A stretch of DNA of 64,000 nt from contig NW_027331236.1 in NCBI RefSeq assembly GCF_022965805.1, positions 315,321 to 379,320 on the forward strand, written 5' to 3'. The notes beneath the pieces are model-generated. The model saw nothing but the letters and a program-made list of their open reading frames with translations, ran no database searches and was not told the DNA's origin. Both the position numbers and the translations under genes were made by a program. Below, piece after piece: positions 47,650-58,354 of this stretch; position 1 is the stretch's first letter, and each line of letters starts with the position of its first letter. Origin of the DNA: Primulina eburnea (taxonomy: Eukaryota; Streptophyta; Magnoliopsida; Lamiales; Gesneriaceae).

Positions 47650-50010
47650 TCACAAATTTCGTAGATTGTGCATCCCAATATTATATATGTGCTTTCTGAA
47701 TATTGACGTAGGAAGTGCCTTTGTGAAGAGATCTGATGAGTTCTCACTTGATTGAATGTGACGAACATCAATACATTTATTTTTCTCAAGCTCCTTGGTG
47801 AATGCGAAGAACTTAGGAGGAATATGTTTAGTTTTGTCGCTTTTTATGTATCCTTCTTTCATTTGAGCAACACATGCAGCATTATCTTCATATAGTATCA
47901 CAGGCTTCTCATCGAATGATAATCCGCATGAAATTTGGATATGTTGGGTCATTGATTTTAACCACACACATTCACGACTTGCTTCATGTAGTGCAATAAT
48001 CTTGGCATGATTTGATGAAGTTGTTACGAGCGTTTGTTTCTGTGAACGCCAAGATATTGCAGTGCCTCCACGAGTAAATACATATCCAGTTTGAGAACGT
48101 GCCTTGTGTGGATCAGATAAGTATCCAGCATCAGCATAACCAATTATACTTGGATTAGCTTCTTTTGAATACAAAAGTCCCAAGTCTGTCGTTCCTCGTA
48201 GATAACGGAATATATGTTTAATTCCGTTCCAGTGTCTCTTTGTTGGATATGTGCTAAATCTTGCCAACAGATTCACGGCAAAAGATATATCAGGCCTTGT
48301 ACAATTTGTAAGGTATATAAGGGCACCGATGACACTTAGATATGGTACTTCTGGACCAATAATTTCTTCATCTTCTTCACATGGTCGGAATGGATCTTTT
48401 TCTATGTTTAATGATCTAACAACCATTGGAGTACTTAAAAGATTTGATTTATCCATATTAAAACGTTTAAGGATCTTTTCTGTATAATTTGTCTGGTGAA
48501 CAAACATTCCACATTCTTTTTGTTCAATTTGTAAACCCAGACAATACTTGGTTTTTCCAAGATCCTTCATTTCAAATTCTTCCTTCAAGTATGACACAAC
48601 TTCTTGAATTTCCTTATTCGTTCCAATGATGTTTAAATCATCAACATATACAGCAATAATTACGCATCCGGATGTTGTTTTCTTAATGAAAACACAAGGG
48701 CATATTGAATTATTTACATATCCCTTTTTCATCAAGTGATCACTTAGTCGATTATACTACATTCGACCGGATTGTTTTAACCCATATAATGATCTTTGTA
48801 ATTTCACAGAATAACATTCTCTGGGTTTTGAACTTTGTGCTTCAAGCATCTTAAATCCTTCAGGAATTTTCATATATATATTACTATCAAGTGATCCATA
48901 TAAGTATGCTGTAACAACATCCATAAGACGCATTTCTAAATTTTCAGATATCGCCAAGCTAATCAAATACCGAAACGTAATTGCATCCATCACAGGAGAA
49001 TACGTTTCTTCATAATCAATTCCAGGCCTTTGAGAAAAACCTTGTGCAACAAGTCGAGCTTTATATCTTACTATTTCATTTTTCTCAATTCGCTTTCGAA
49101 TAAAAACCTATTCGTATCCAACAGGTTTTACACCTTCAGGTGTAAGGACTATAGGTCCAAAAACATTACGTTTATTTAGCGAATCTAATTCAACATGGAT
49201 GACATTTTTCCATTTTATCCAATCTTGTCGATTTTTACATTCACCAAAAGATTTTGGTCCATGATCTTCGTTATCATTTATGATGTCGATTGCCACATTA
49301 TAAGAAAATATATCATCAATTTCATCTATATCTTTTCGGTTCCATATTTTTCCAGTATTAATGTAATTGATAGAGATTTCATGATTCTCGTCAGTTTTTG
49401 GTTCTGACAGAACATTTTCATCATCACGTGTTTCTTCAGGAACATCATTCTCTATTTTGTGATCATCATGTGTTTCTTCAGAAACATCATTCTTTATTTT
49501 GTGATCATCGTGTTTTTCTATGAATTTTCTTTTTCGAGGATTTTTATCCTTGGAACCGACTGGCCTTCCACGCTTCAGGCGTTTAATGACATCATGAGTA
49601 TCTTCCATTTGTTTCTTTGGAATTTCAATTCGAGCAGTGGCATTTGCAGCATGTATATATGATTTAGTTATCCCTTTTGTGTCTGCAAATGCATCTGATA
49701 TTTGATTTGCTATTCTTTGCAAGTGTACAATTTGTTGTACATCTTTTTCACATTGTTTTGTTCTTGGATCCAGATGTAACAATGATGATACATACCATGT
49801 AATTTCCTTTTCGGTATGTTTCTGTTCTCCCCCTAACATTGGGAAGATTTCCTCATTAAAATGACAACCAGCAAAACGTGCTGTGAACACGTCGCCTGTC
49901 TGAGGCTCAAGATATCGAATGATTGATGGACTATCATAACCGATATAAATTCCAACCTTTCTTTGAGGTCCCATTTTCTTTCGTTGTGGTGGTGCAATAG
50001 GCACATACAC
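47650..50010 (-). pseudogene. copia pol remnant: integrase C-terminus, RT, RNase H
   Basis: Open blocks 50010-49108 (integrase tail from YVPIAPPQ, with a KRKKMGPQ and a Lys/Asp-rich linker), 48993-48757 (RT N-terminal part, LYGSLDSNIYMKIPEGF, SLYGLKQSG) and 48735-47650 (RT catalytic YVDDLNIIG, then RNase H with TRPDISFAVNLLARF, GYADAGYLSDPHKARSQ and the ADLFTKALP-like SDLFTKALPTS) lie in order. TAG codons at the GYE-to-VFI junction (about 49110) and after QSGRM (about 48756) replace expected tryptophans. The block starts where the solo LTR inserted at 50010/51968. Confidence 0.88.
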
Positions 50011-50524
50011 TGTGGGGACCCGGACGCTAATCAAGTTCTTAATCATCATTGGGACTAATTAATCAATTAAAACAGGGTCTAAAATTTTTTTTTAAAATGC
50101 GGAACGTAGTGACATACAAACCTATATACATCTCAGTATATAAAATACAATACAAGTCCTGTACTGCATACATTCAAACTAACTACGGTTTAAACAACTA
50201 ATGTCAAGTGTCCAACCCTATCTACAATCCAAGTCCGGAGCCTCCACTCTAATCTCGATCTCTCCTCATTTCCTGGACCCTGATCCTGTTCCACCTGTTG
50301 TCAAGTACACATACAGACAAGACAACAGCCGGATAACTCCGGTGAGAATAAATCCCAATATAAATCAATGAAACATGCAATCATATAAACAATATAAAGC
50401 ATGTAATCAGGTAACATGAATATGAATCCAAATCTGAAACATAAACAATATTAAATCAAACTGTCGACACATAATTCAGACTAGACTCAATCCTAGTCTA
50501 GGGATCCCGGTTTCCAGATGTGGT

Positions 50525-50705
50525 ATTCCTATATCGAATTCCGTAAAGGATGGAACCATAATTTCTATTACTCGATATAACCAGTGCCCTGGTATTCCTA
50601 TATCGAATTCCGTAATAGAAGAATTCCAATACCCTTTACTCGATATAACCAAATATGGTGTTCCTATATCGAATTCCGTAATAGATTCCATTACTCGATA
50701 TAACC
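50525..50705. repeat. Short repeats inside the solo LTR
   Basis: Three imperfect copies of a roughly 60 bp unit combining ttcctatatcgaattccgta and ttactcgatataacca. The two halves are partly self-complementary (tatatcga / tcgatata). Confidence 0.75.
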
Positions 50706-51625
50706 ACACATCCAGTGTCCTGACCTAACCGTCAAGGACTGTAACTCTATCGCTAATATCCTATCTTGAGACATCGTGCAATGTGCCGTGGCGATCCCAC
50801 CACTATCCGGCACTTCTGTCACAAGATAACTAGTCTAATACCTGTCATCTAATTTCAAGAGAACAAGTACATTAATCAATGTAATGTAAATATCCATGCA
50901 ATAAAATAAAGTATGTGATTTAGGGAAACCCAAGTCTAAACCGACTCAAGTCCATCTCCCAATACCACATTGACTTATACCTTTCGTTGCAGTCTCGGTT
51001 TCCTGCTCAGTCGAAGTCCTGAATTCACAGTCTGTCTGGTAATCACAATATCAATAATCTCATATCAATATACCTCCCAAATCGATAACAATCTGATCAA
51101 TCTGAATTTAATTCAAAATCAACGGCATAACAGTATCATTTCACTATTCCCGTCAATACCATCTCAACATCTATCAATTACAATCTATAACCCATATCCA
51201 ATATAAACTGTAATCGATTCATAATCCAAATCTGTCCGGTATAAATCAATATACCCTAAAAATTCATAACAATTCCATAATCAGTCCGTTTCTTAATCTG
51301 ACTTCGATTCTATGATGTCTATGATGTCAAGAACGTCATATATGAATTCCATTCAATTCTGACAATAGCATAATTTCAAAGCATGTCAAAACGTAGTAAA
51401 ACTTACGTCAAGTTGTAGCCTACGTTGCTAGGAACTCGGTACTGAAGTCGGATTTAAAATCAGACGGACGGATTTCTCAGAAAAGGCGTAAGGATTTTTC
51501 ACAACTCTACAGAGACTTTTCTCAAATCTATTCTCTCGTTTCTGAGGATTAAAACGTTTGTATATATATATATATACTTCGCGCATGCATTTAGCCACCC
51601 GGCACAATTTCGCTTTGCATGCCTC

Positions 51626-51837
51626 GCGCTCGGGCGGTAGTAACTTACCGCTCGGGCGCGTGCTCGGCGCTCGGGCGGTTAAGACTTACCGCCCGGGCGC
51701 GAGGGGTTCTGCCCTCTCCTGATAGATGCTGGCGCTCGGGCGGTCACAATTTACCGTCCGGGCGCCACACTTTCTGCCCGAGACATTTCCTATTGAACTT
51801 TGGCGCTCGGGCGGTCATTTCTTACCGCTCGGGCGCC
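51626..51837. repeat. Array of four GC-rich interrupted palindromes
   Basis: Four units read GCGCTCGGGCGGT, 7-10 spacer bases, then ACCGCCCGGGCGC with minor variants, at about 51626-51659, 51667-51700, 51732-51766 and 51803-51837. Each could fold into a strong hairpin. Confidence 0.9.
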
Positions 51838-52042
51838 ACTTGTTCTGTCCAAAGCTTGCACCCTTCATATCTAATTTTATTTCGTGTCCCGATTAATCCT
51901 TTCGTAATCATATCACATTATAATTCAATAATTCTAGATTACTAGGATTAAATTTCCGGGCATTACATACACCATACATCCAAAAATTCTCAGATGAGAA
52001 ATGTCTGGTTCTTTACCAAATGCAAGCTGTAATGGGGAGTAT

Positions 52043-52282
52043 TTATGATATGCCCTTGGTCTGATGCGAATTAATGAAACAACATGTAAATATCATGTCG
52101 AGATGTCGACGCAAAAATATCATGGCTCTTGCCTTTTCTAGTGACTTGCATATGCCATTTTCTTTAATGGTCTCGCTTAGACCCAATGACTCAAGATGCA
52201 TTTCTACATCTAGAGTCCATGACATATAATTATTTCCCCTGATGTCGAGCGCAACAAATTCGAGCTTTGTTAAATTTGACAT
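52043..52282 (-). pseudogene. copia gag start joined to integrase by deletion
   Basis: ATG 52282 opens with MSNLTKLEFVALDIRGNNYMSW, the usual gag N-terminus of this copia group, for about 60 residues. At about 52100 the sequence jumps into the late integrase region, which is read in another frame. Most of gag and all of protease and the integrase core are missing. Confidence 0.8.
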
Positions 52283-53308
52283 GGTGGTACTAAAAAAAAT
52301 TACGATGCATTTTATTAGTTAATAAATATTGCAATACAAAGTAACGGATAAACAACAAATACAAGTATTTGTAAAAATAAAGAAAACGCACGAGGAGGAT
52401 ATTCTCCGATAAATACAAGACTCGTGAGTATGATAACCAAAATAATTAAAAATATCCTTGAAAAAGTCATCTTCTTTTTTCTTCGAAAAATTTGATGATG
52501 AATGATTTTTAGAGAAGAAGAGAAAGTTGGAGTGATTGAATGTGTTTGTGAGATCATATTTATAGGGCAAAAACTAGCCGTTTTTTTTTTACTATTTATG
52601 ACCGTTGGTGTACAAAAAAATAAAGATATGTATTTGTATAATTTTATGGTAATAATATGGTATATATAATATTAGATATGTTTAAATAATTATGTATATC
52701 ATATCATAATATTATAATGAGTGTCATAATTTATTTTGTTTAAAAACCTTATAGGCTTTTATACTTGTCGTATCCCTTACCGGGAGTGTGGGATGTCGTC
52801 TTAACATCCTGCCAGGATTTATAACAAGTTTATGAAAAATTTATTTTTATTATTTCTAATAATAACATTATATTGTATATTAAATAAATACACAATAAAT
52901 AAATAACAGTAAAATAAATATTATTACTTTTGTTACTTTTTTCTTCTGTTTGGAGCTTGGAAAAGTATGCAGGACTTTTAGAGCTTCGTGCTGATAACGT
53001 ATTGTGAAAAAGTAAAAATTTATGGTAAAAAGTAAAAATCTCAAACTCTCAAAATTTACCAAACTACACACTTTATAATATTTTTCTCTCTACTCAATTG
53101 TGATTTTCTTCACAAATAAGAGATCTATTTATAGAGTTTCATTACACATAATCCAAAAAATAAAATACATCATTACCTCCATCATCATACACAAATTTCT
53201 AATTATACAACTCTTATTTTCAACATTCAAATATTCAACTATTATTTTTCAATATTCAAATCATTTATTTTCAACAATTATTTTATATAAAAAAGTTATT
53301 ATTTTTAT

Positions 53309-56300
53309 GATAAATATAACAAAAGTTCAATCTCGATGGCCGCAAAGAAGCTCACAGGAGCTGGAGCTCTACACCATTCCAAGCTATTCTAGTCAGCCCC
53401 CTATCATTTGATATTCGTACTTTAATCTTTTTGCCATTACCCTGATTTCTTTTTCTTTTTATTTGTTTTGGGTGATTTGAAGGCTGGTTTTCTTTGATAA
53501 AGATTCACGAGGTGGAGATATTTTCGCTGAGGGAGTTTTTTTACTTGAGCACGATCACCAGATCTCCCAGGATCTACAAAGAGTACAGGGATTTCATCAT
53601 CTCAAAATACAGAGACGACCCTTCCAGGAAACTGACGTTCACCGAGGTGAGGAAGTCGCTGGTGGGTGATGTTAGCGTCCTGCACAAAGTTTTTACCTTT
53701 TTGGAGAAATGGGGTCTCATCAATTTCGATGATGCTGACGATAATGAGCGGGAGAATTTCGGTGGTGGGAATGGTAAGACGGCGTCGTTTGGGGGCGAGG
53801 AGGAGGAGAGTTGGAAGGGGGTAGGGTGAAGCTGGAATGAGGAGCCCCTTATGGGGTGAGAGTTGTGGCGGCTCCTAATTCGATGAAGAGTGAGTCTCAT
53901 GTGACATGATCTCATGGATCTTATTCTGTGAGACGAATCAACTCTATCTATATTCATGATAAAAAGTAATATTCTTAGAATAAAAAGTAATATTTTTTTA
54001 TGGAGGATCCAAATAAGAGATCCGTCTTACAAATACGACCCGTGAGATCGTCTCACACAAGTTTTTGCCTTCGAGGAAACCGATGGAGCCGCTGCCGCTC
54101 CTGCCCCGTCTGTGGTGGTAGTTTTGTTGGGGACGTGGGGGATAATGGATCCAAGTGGCCACCATTGGTGTCGTATTCGGATGTTTACGGGGAATTGATG
54201 CAGCAGGAGAAGTGGAAAGGCTTGACTTGTGGGAGCTGTAAGGAGACTTGTGATTCTCCCCGCAATGAGTACACAAAGGTAATAGAAACAGTTCCCTATT
54301 GATGCTAATGTGTAATGTTGATGTTTTATTTCATTGATGATGTTGGTTTTTAATTTTCATTGACATAGAAATTGAAGTGTAAATATCGCGGCGAAAGCTC
54401 AACGGCCTGCGAAATATCATATTTTGTTGATAATATGTATTTATTGCTTCTTTTGTTTTTTTTTCTTTATTTTTTGTTATTTCAAGAAACGTAGTGTTTG
54501 TGTGTTTAGTATTTCCATACATCTGGACGGAGGCTTAATTCTTTGTGAAAAATGCTTCAAAAGTGGTAATTATGAGAAAAACATGTCTGCTGACGATTTC
54601 CAGCTGAATGGCAGTGCGAATCAGGCATCTGTCTGGACTGAAGCAGAAACCATACTTCTTTTAGAATCCATGGTTAAGCATGGAGATGATTGGGATCTTG
54701 TTGCTAAGAATGTTGGGGTGAAAAGCAAACTGGATTGTATATCAAAACTCATACAACTGCCATTTGGAAATCTTATGGTGGGGGCTGCTGATAAAAAGAA
54801 TAAATTTTTGGATACTGTGAACGACGATAGTCATTCTAAACAAGCAGGATTAGCTTCTGATGAATTGAAAGAATCTGTGAAAGCACGCAATCTGAGCGAT
54901 GAGCTGAAGGACGTTGATCCTCAAAACGGGGCCGCTGAAAGTGAAGGTCCAGCACCAAAAAGATTGCGCACTGAACTAACTTCAGATTATTGCAGTTCTT
55001 TGATGTAACAGGTCATCGTAGTCTATTTGTTTACTGTATTTATGCTTCATTCTTTTTGAATTCTTCGATTTTTTGTATCAGCAATTTATTTTTTAGCAAT
55101 TTCCAAACAGACAATACACGAAATTTTAGTGTGGACTTTTATCGACTGTTGGTAGTTGTATTTCATATTTTTGAAGTATTAACCGTTAGTAAATAAATTA
55201 TGTCTGGATCTTTATTTCACATTTTCCTGTTGGTGTTTGTTGTGTATTATGTGCTGGTGTTCCGACCACATCATTCAAAATGATGTTCTTGTGGAAATCT
55301 GATTCTAGAAAATTAATTAAAGAAAAAATGCCCCCTTAATAATTTATATTGAAAAAAGGAAAATGTTCACGGTGCAAATGGAGGCTTCAGCCTAGTACAA
55401 ATTTGCTAGTATGTCATTTTTAAACTTATTTTCAGCTATCAACTGGTTGATATTGTTTGCACTCCTCGATTTCGACATATACTCTTATCAGGTAGCTCAT
55501 ATTTCGACCGTGGTGGGCCCACACATCACGGCTTCTGCAGCTGAGGCTGCAGTTACAGCCCTTTGTTATGAAAACCAGTGTTCAAGAGGAATATTTGAGG
55601 ATTATGATGATTTTGTTGACCCAAAAACATCTCTCCAAACTACCGAAGAAAAGTGGTATTAGCACTCATTAATGAAATATTACCTCCTTAAAAGTATGAA
55701 TTTGCTTAAGCTGATCAAATAATTATTTTCACTACAGAGCATCTGAGGTTGATCATTCAGTTGAAGGTGGAAGGAACAATCAATCAGGTACAAGAAGTTC
55801 ATGTTTTTAGATAATATTTGTTTTAAGTTTAAAAAAACTGTCGAAGTCATAAATACACTATATTATTAGTCACCACCTTCCCTAAATAAACCAAGATAAA
55901 CTGAGTCATTATTGTACATTGGGGTTGTAGTTTTTATCTTTAAAAGGAAGGTTGTTGTTCAGACGTATCAATCAACAAGGGGGTTGATTTACTTTACCCC
56001 TTCTCTTTTTGAAAGTAGAGTATCGATAGCCTTCGGCTCACTGAGTCGCTAAATATTTGATTATTGTGTATCCACAGAAATTCTGGAGGAGGCATCTTCC
56101 ATGAAGAGCTAATACCCTTAAGTTTGAGAACGAGGGGAGCAGCTGCAACAGCACTTGCTGCTGCTGCTGCTGCTGCAAACGCCAAGTTGCTGGCTGATCA
56201 AGAGGAGAGAGAAATCCAACTTTTGATGGCCACTGTACTGGATGTCCAGGTTGTTACTTTTCCTGTTACTGGAAAATTAAGAAAGGTAACTTTTTTAGGA

Positions 56301-56715
56301 TTAATTGATTTGGTGAGATTTCTTGGTTTCACAAGATATAGGCCTATTTCTTCATAATCTCTTGATGCTATTGTACGAATCAAATTTCATATGGTTTGAT
56401 GGTCCACGTTTTTGGGAATTCAAATTCATCCATTTTATCATAGCTTGATGATTTCGATTTATATTTCTTGCTTTCCGGGATACCATAAGCATTCGCTTAC
56501 ATTCTTTTCATGTGAATTCAGCTCAAGAAGGTGCATCGCAAGACGAAATATCTTGATGATCTGAAGTCAATTATGGAAAAAGGTGCCTGAATCCAGGAAC
56601 TCGAAGAATCTCTCGTCCCGGAATGGCTAAAAAATTGTTGCAAAGGATATGTAGTGCTGGCATAAACAAAACCAAGGAGCCTTCCTCTGCTAAGTATCAA
56701 CATGATACTGTTTGA
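53309..56715 (+). pseudogene. SWI3A-like SWI/SNF subunit gene, decayed
   Basis: Recognisable exons: about 53309-53391 (ELELYTIPSYSS), 53483-53887 plus 54070-54278 (SWIRM domain, IYKEYRDFIISKYRDDPSRK, KVFTFLEKWGLINF; then WPPLVSYSDVYGEL and a ZZ-like Cys cluster), about 54526-55011 (LCEKCFKSGNY; SANT domain with VWTEAETILLLESMVKHGDDWDLVAKNV), 55492-55655, 55738-55787, 56078-56249 (helical ALAAAAAAANAKLLADQEER) and 56522-56715. Order and domains match plant SWI3A/B scaffold subunits of SWI/SNF remodellers. Lesions: frameshift and TGA near 53820-53850, a MITE in an exon, no clear acceptor before 54526, TAA at 55006-55008, TGA and a frameshift after 56580. A copia element abuts its 5' end. It is almost certainly a pseudogene unless several sequence errors coincide. 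Confidence 0.88.
53888..54069 (+). mobile_element. GTCTCAC-family MITE (182 bp) inside a SWI3A exon
   Basis: Flanked by ttcgatgaa (53879-53887) and ttcgaggaa (54070-54078), a 9 bp duplication with one mismatch. Family modules are complete but diverged. The flanking sequence reads as continuous SWI3A coding sequence around the element. Confidence 0.88.
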
Positions 56716-57145
56716 AATTGGCATAATAATCAGCTTTTTTTGCAGTATTGTTTATCACAATTGTTATGGATTATTTATGTCGGAAAATATTTGGCCATAT
56801 ATCAGTAGTATGTGTAAATTGTACCATAATCACATATAAAAATATCAAAGATACAAACAAGAAATCAGCCTAAAAAACACTCCAAACCACAAGGATAATT
56901 AATGTCCCCACTAGACAAGGAAGTAAAAGACAGGATGGATAAGAAAGACAAATGGATTCTCAAGTATATATAATCGAAAACCTACGCAAATGTATCTTTT
57001 ACATGAACATAATGCTTAATTGTCACTGGTGACATCTAAGAAGATGTGCGAAATCTCCTATCAGCTGATGAAAATAGGTCGAAAACGAATACTTGATGTA
57101 TCATGTAAGATAATAAGCAGCGCTGTTGAAGACTCAAATCTTCTG
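56716..57145. other. Intergenic DNA
   Basis: No gene seen between the SWI3A pseudogene and the small cysteine-rich gene. It probably contains the 3' UTR of the latter. Confidence 0.45.
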
Positions 57146-57364
57146 TCATCCTAAGCAAATGCAGTATTTTCCTTTCGATCCCAGTGCACATGTTGCATCA
57201 ACATACTTGCCCTTCAGCAATTTTCTACATGCAGCAATGCATTGAGGCAGTGTGCATGGATTAAGATCAATCCCAATTGCACCCTCCACGTTTCTTGGAC
57301 ACACAGTCAATACTTCACAAAATATAATGCATATTACCACTAAATCCCACTTAATGTGCGCCAT
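57146..57364 (-). CDS. Small secreted cysteine-rich peptide (defensin-like), 72 aa
   Basis: ATG 57364 to TGA 57148-57146. Residues 1 to about 28 form a signal peptide (MAHIKWDLVVICIIFCEVLT) with likely cleavage after VEGA. The mature part of about 43 residues has six cysteines in the order C-x4-C-x3-C-x12-C-x8-C-x1-C, ending KGKYCICLG. A closing C-x-C pair and C-x3-C spacing are typical of plant defensin-like (LCR/DEFL) peptides. The exact subfamily is not clear and the N-terminal Cys of classic defensins is missing. Such peptides act outside the cell in defence or in cell-to-cell signalling. It is read as a single exon; many relatives have an intron after the signal peptide. Confidence 0.65.
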   Translation of the reverse strand: MAHIKWDLVVICIIFCEVLTVCPRNVEGAIGIDLNPCTLPQCIAACRKLLKGKYVDATCALGSKGKYCICLG

Positions 57365-58108
57365 ATCTTTCTTTCCCAGTAATATCTAGCTGTGGGAGAG
57401 GATTCAGCTTAATTGCACGAAGAAATGTACCTCTTAAGCTTGGCATATATAAAGATGGAGAATAAAGGTTCACATACTTTTGATGACGTCGTGCATCAAA
57501 TGTATGTGGGCATGTATTTAGGGCGGTATCCGATATTAGGCTCAAGAGCTAACAGCCTTTTATATGTTCGTCAAATATATTATTATGAAGATTTACATTT
57601 TTTATCTCGTAACTTGTATGTTTTATATCTTTAAGTCATGTTATCAGTCCATTCACGTTTTTAATCTAGTAAAGTGTATTTTTTTCAATTACAGTCATTT
57701 TTCATCGGAGTGTTGACGTGAACTATATTCAGCGTCATATCAGCTTTCCAATAGAAAATGACTAAATTTAAAATTAATATTTAAATGATTGTAATATTTT
57801 TTCCACAAAAACGACTAATCAAATGCAAAATAGAATGTGCTGCACTTGCTAGCTAATTCTAGTTATCACTATTGCCTCCCCCATGATGTACTTAATTTAA
57901 AGGACCAACAATGACATAGTTGGGCATAAATAAATATTTTAGGCTCAAAACTTTAGCTTTAAATTCCACAAAGTTATTTCCTCCAATGTCATTTGAAGTC
58001 AGATCAAATAGAGATGACATGACGGGCCTTAAAAATATTTGGTGACTTTACACATGTAGGACTTCAATAAGGGTTATTAAAAATTGGTTTATGGGCATTA
58101 TTTTTCAA

Positions 58109-58143
<35 letters not shown>

Positions 58144-58354
58144 ACACATTGATTTATAAAAAAATATTAATCAGAAACAATTATTTAGATTAAAAAAGAT
58201 ATAAAAACTGGCAAAGCAGCTCATTGTATCAATTAACTGACTGTATACCCCCATCCCACTACTTTCTTGGAGTGAAGCAAAAATCTTTCATCCAATTCTT
58301 ACAATTTACTCTTTCAAACGTTGTTCTGATTGTTGTTCGAACATTATTTATTCA
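57365..58354. other. Intergenic DNA with poly-A run
   Basis: No gene. Holds a run of 30 A (58113-58142) and the left copy of a direct repeat that also lies beyond the NLR (57788-57924). Confidence 0.5.
57788..57924 (+). repeat. Direct repeat flanking the NLR, left copy
   Basis: Matches 62605-62744 in the same orientation, with a core of ctgatcaaatgcaaaata-type sequence followed by gaatgtgctgcacttgctag and catgatgtacttaatttaaa. By eye it is roughly 85-90% identical. Confidence 0.85.

Larger units (their letters stand above)
50011..51967 (-). mobile_element. Solo LTR (1957 bp) nested in the copia element
   Basis: Plus-strand ends are TGTGGGGACC and GGGCATTACA, flanked by a perfect 5 bp duplication tacac (50006-50010 and 51968-51972) within the copia integrase. 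On the minus strand it starts TGTAATGCCCGGAAATT, like the solo LTR in DEK (TGTAATGACCCG), so the two families are related and this copy is minus-oriented. It contains a repeated ctatatcgaattccgta / ttactcgatataacc module (50530-50705) and a GC-rich palindrome array. Confidence 0.9.
47210..53276 (-). mobile_element. Ty1/copia retrotransposon, internally deleted, with nested solo LTR
   Basis: Left LTR 47210-47485 (276 bp) and right LTR 53000-53276 (277 bp), flanked by a perfect 5 bp duplication attat (47205-47209 and 53277-53281). A polypurine tract (agaggggg on the minus strand, 47493-47486) abuts the 3' LTR. A PBS-like TTATCAGCACGA follows the 5' LTR. The LTRs differ at about 8 substitutions and one indel by eye, roughly 3%, so the insertion is not very recent. 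The 5' LTR ends in TA instead of CA. Most of gag, protease and N-terminal integrase has been deleted. Confidence 0.95.

Noticed and set aside
50011..51967. Complete small retrotransposon (TRIM) instead of a solo LTR
   Set aside because: No second LTR, PBS or polypurine tract is visible between the ends.
53000..53276. Promoter of the SWI3A gene
   Set aside because: The sequence is the 5' LTR of the minus-strand copia element, and its TATA box faces away from SWI3A.
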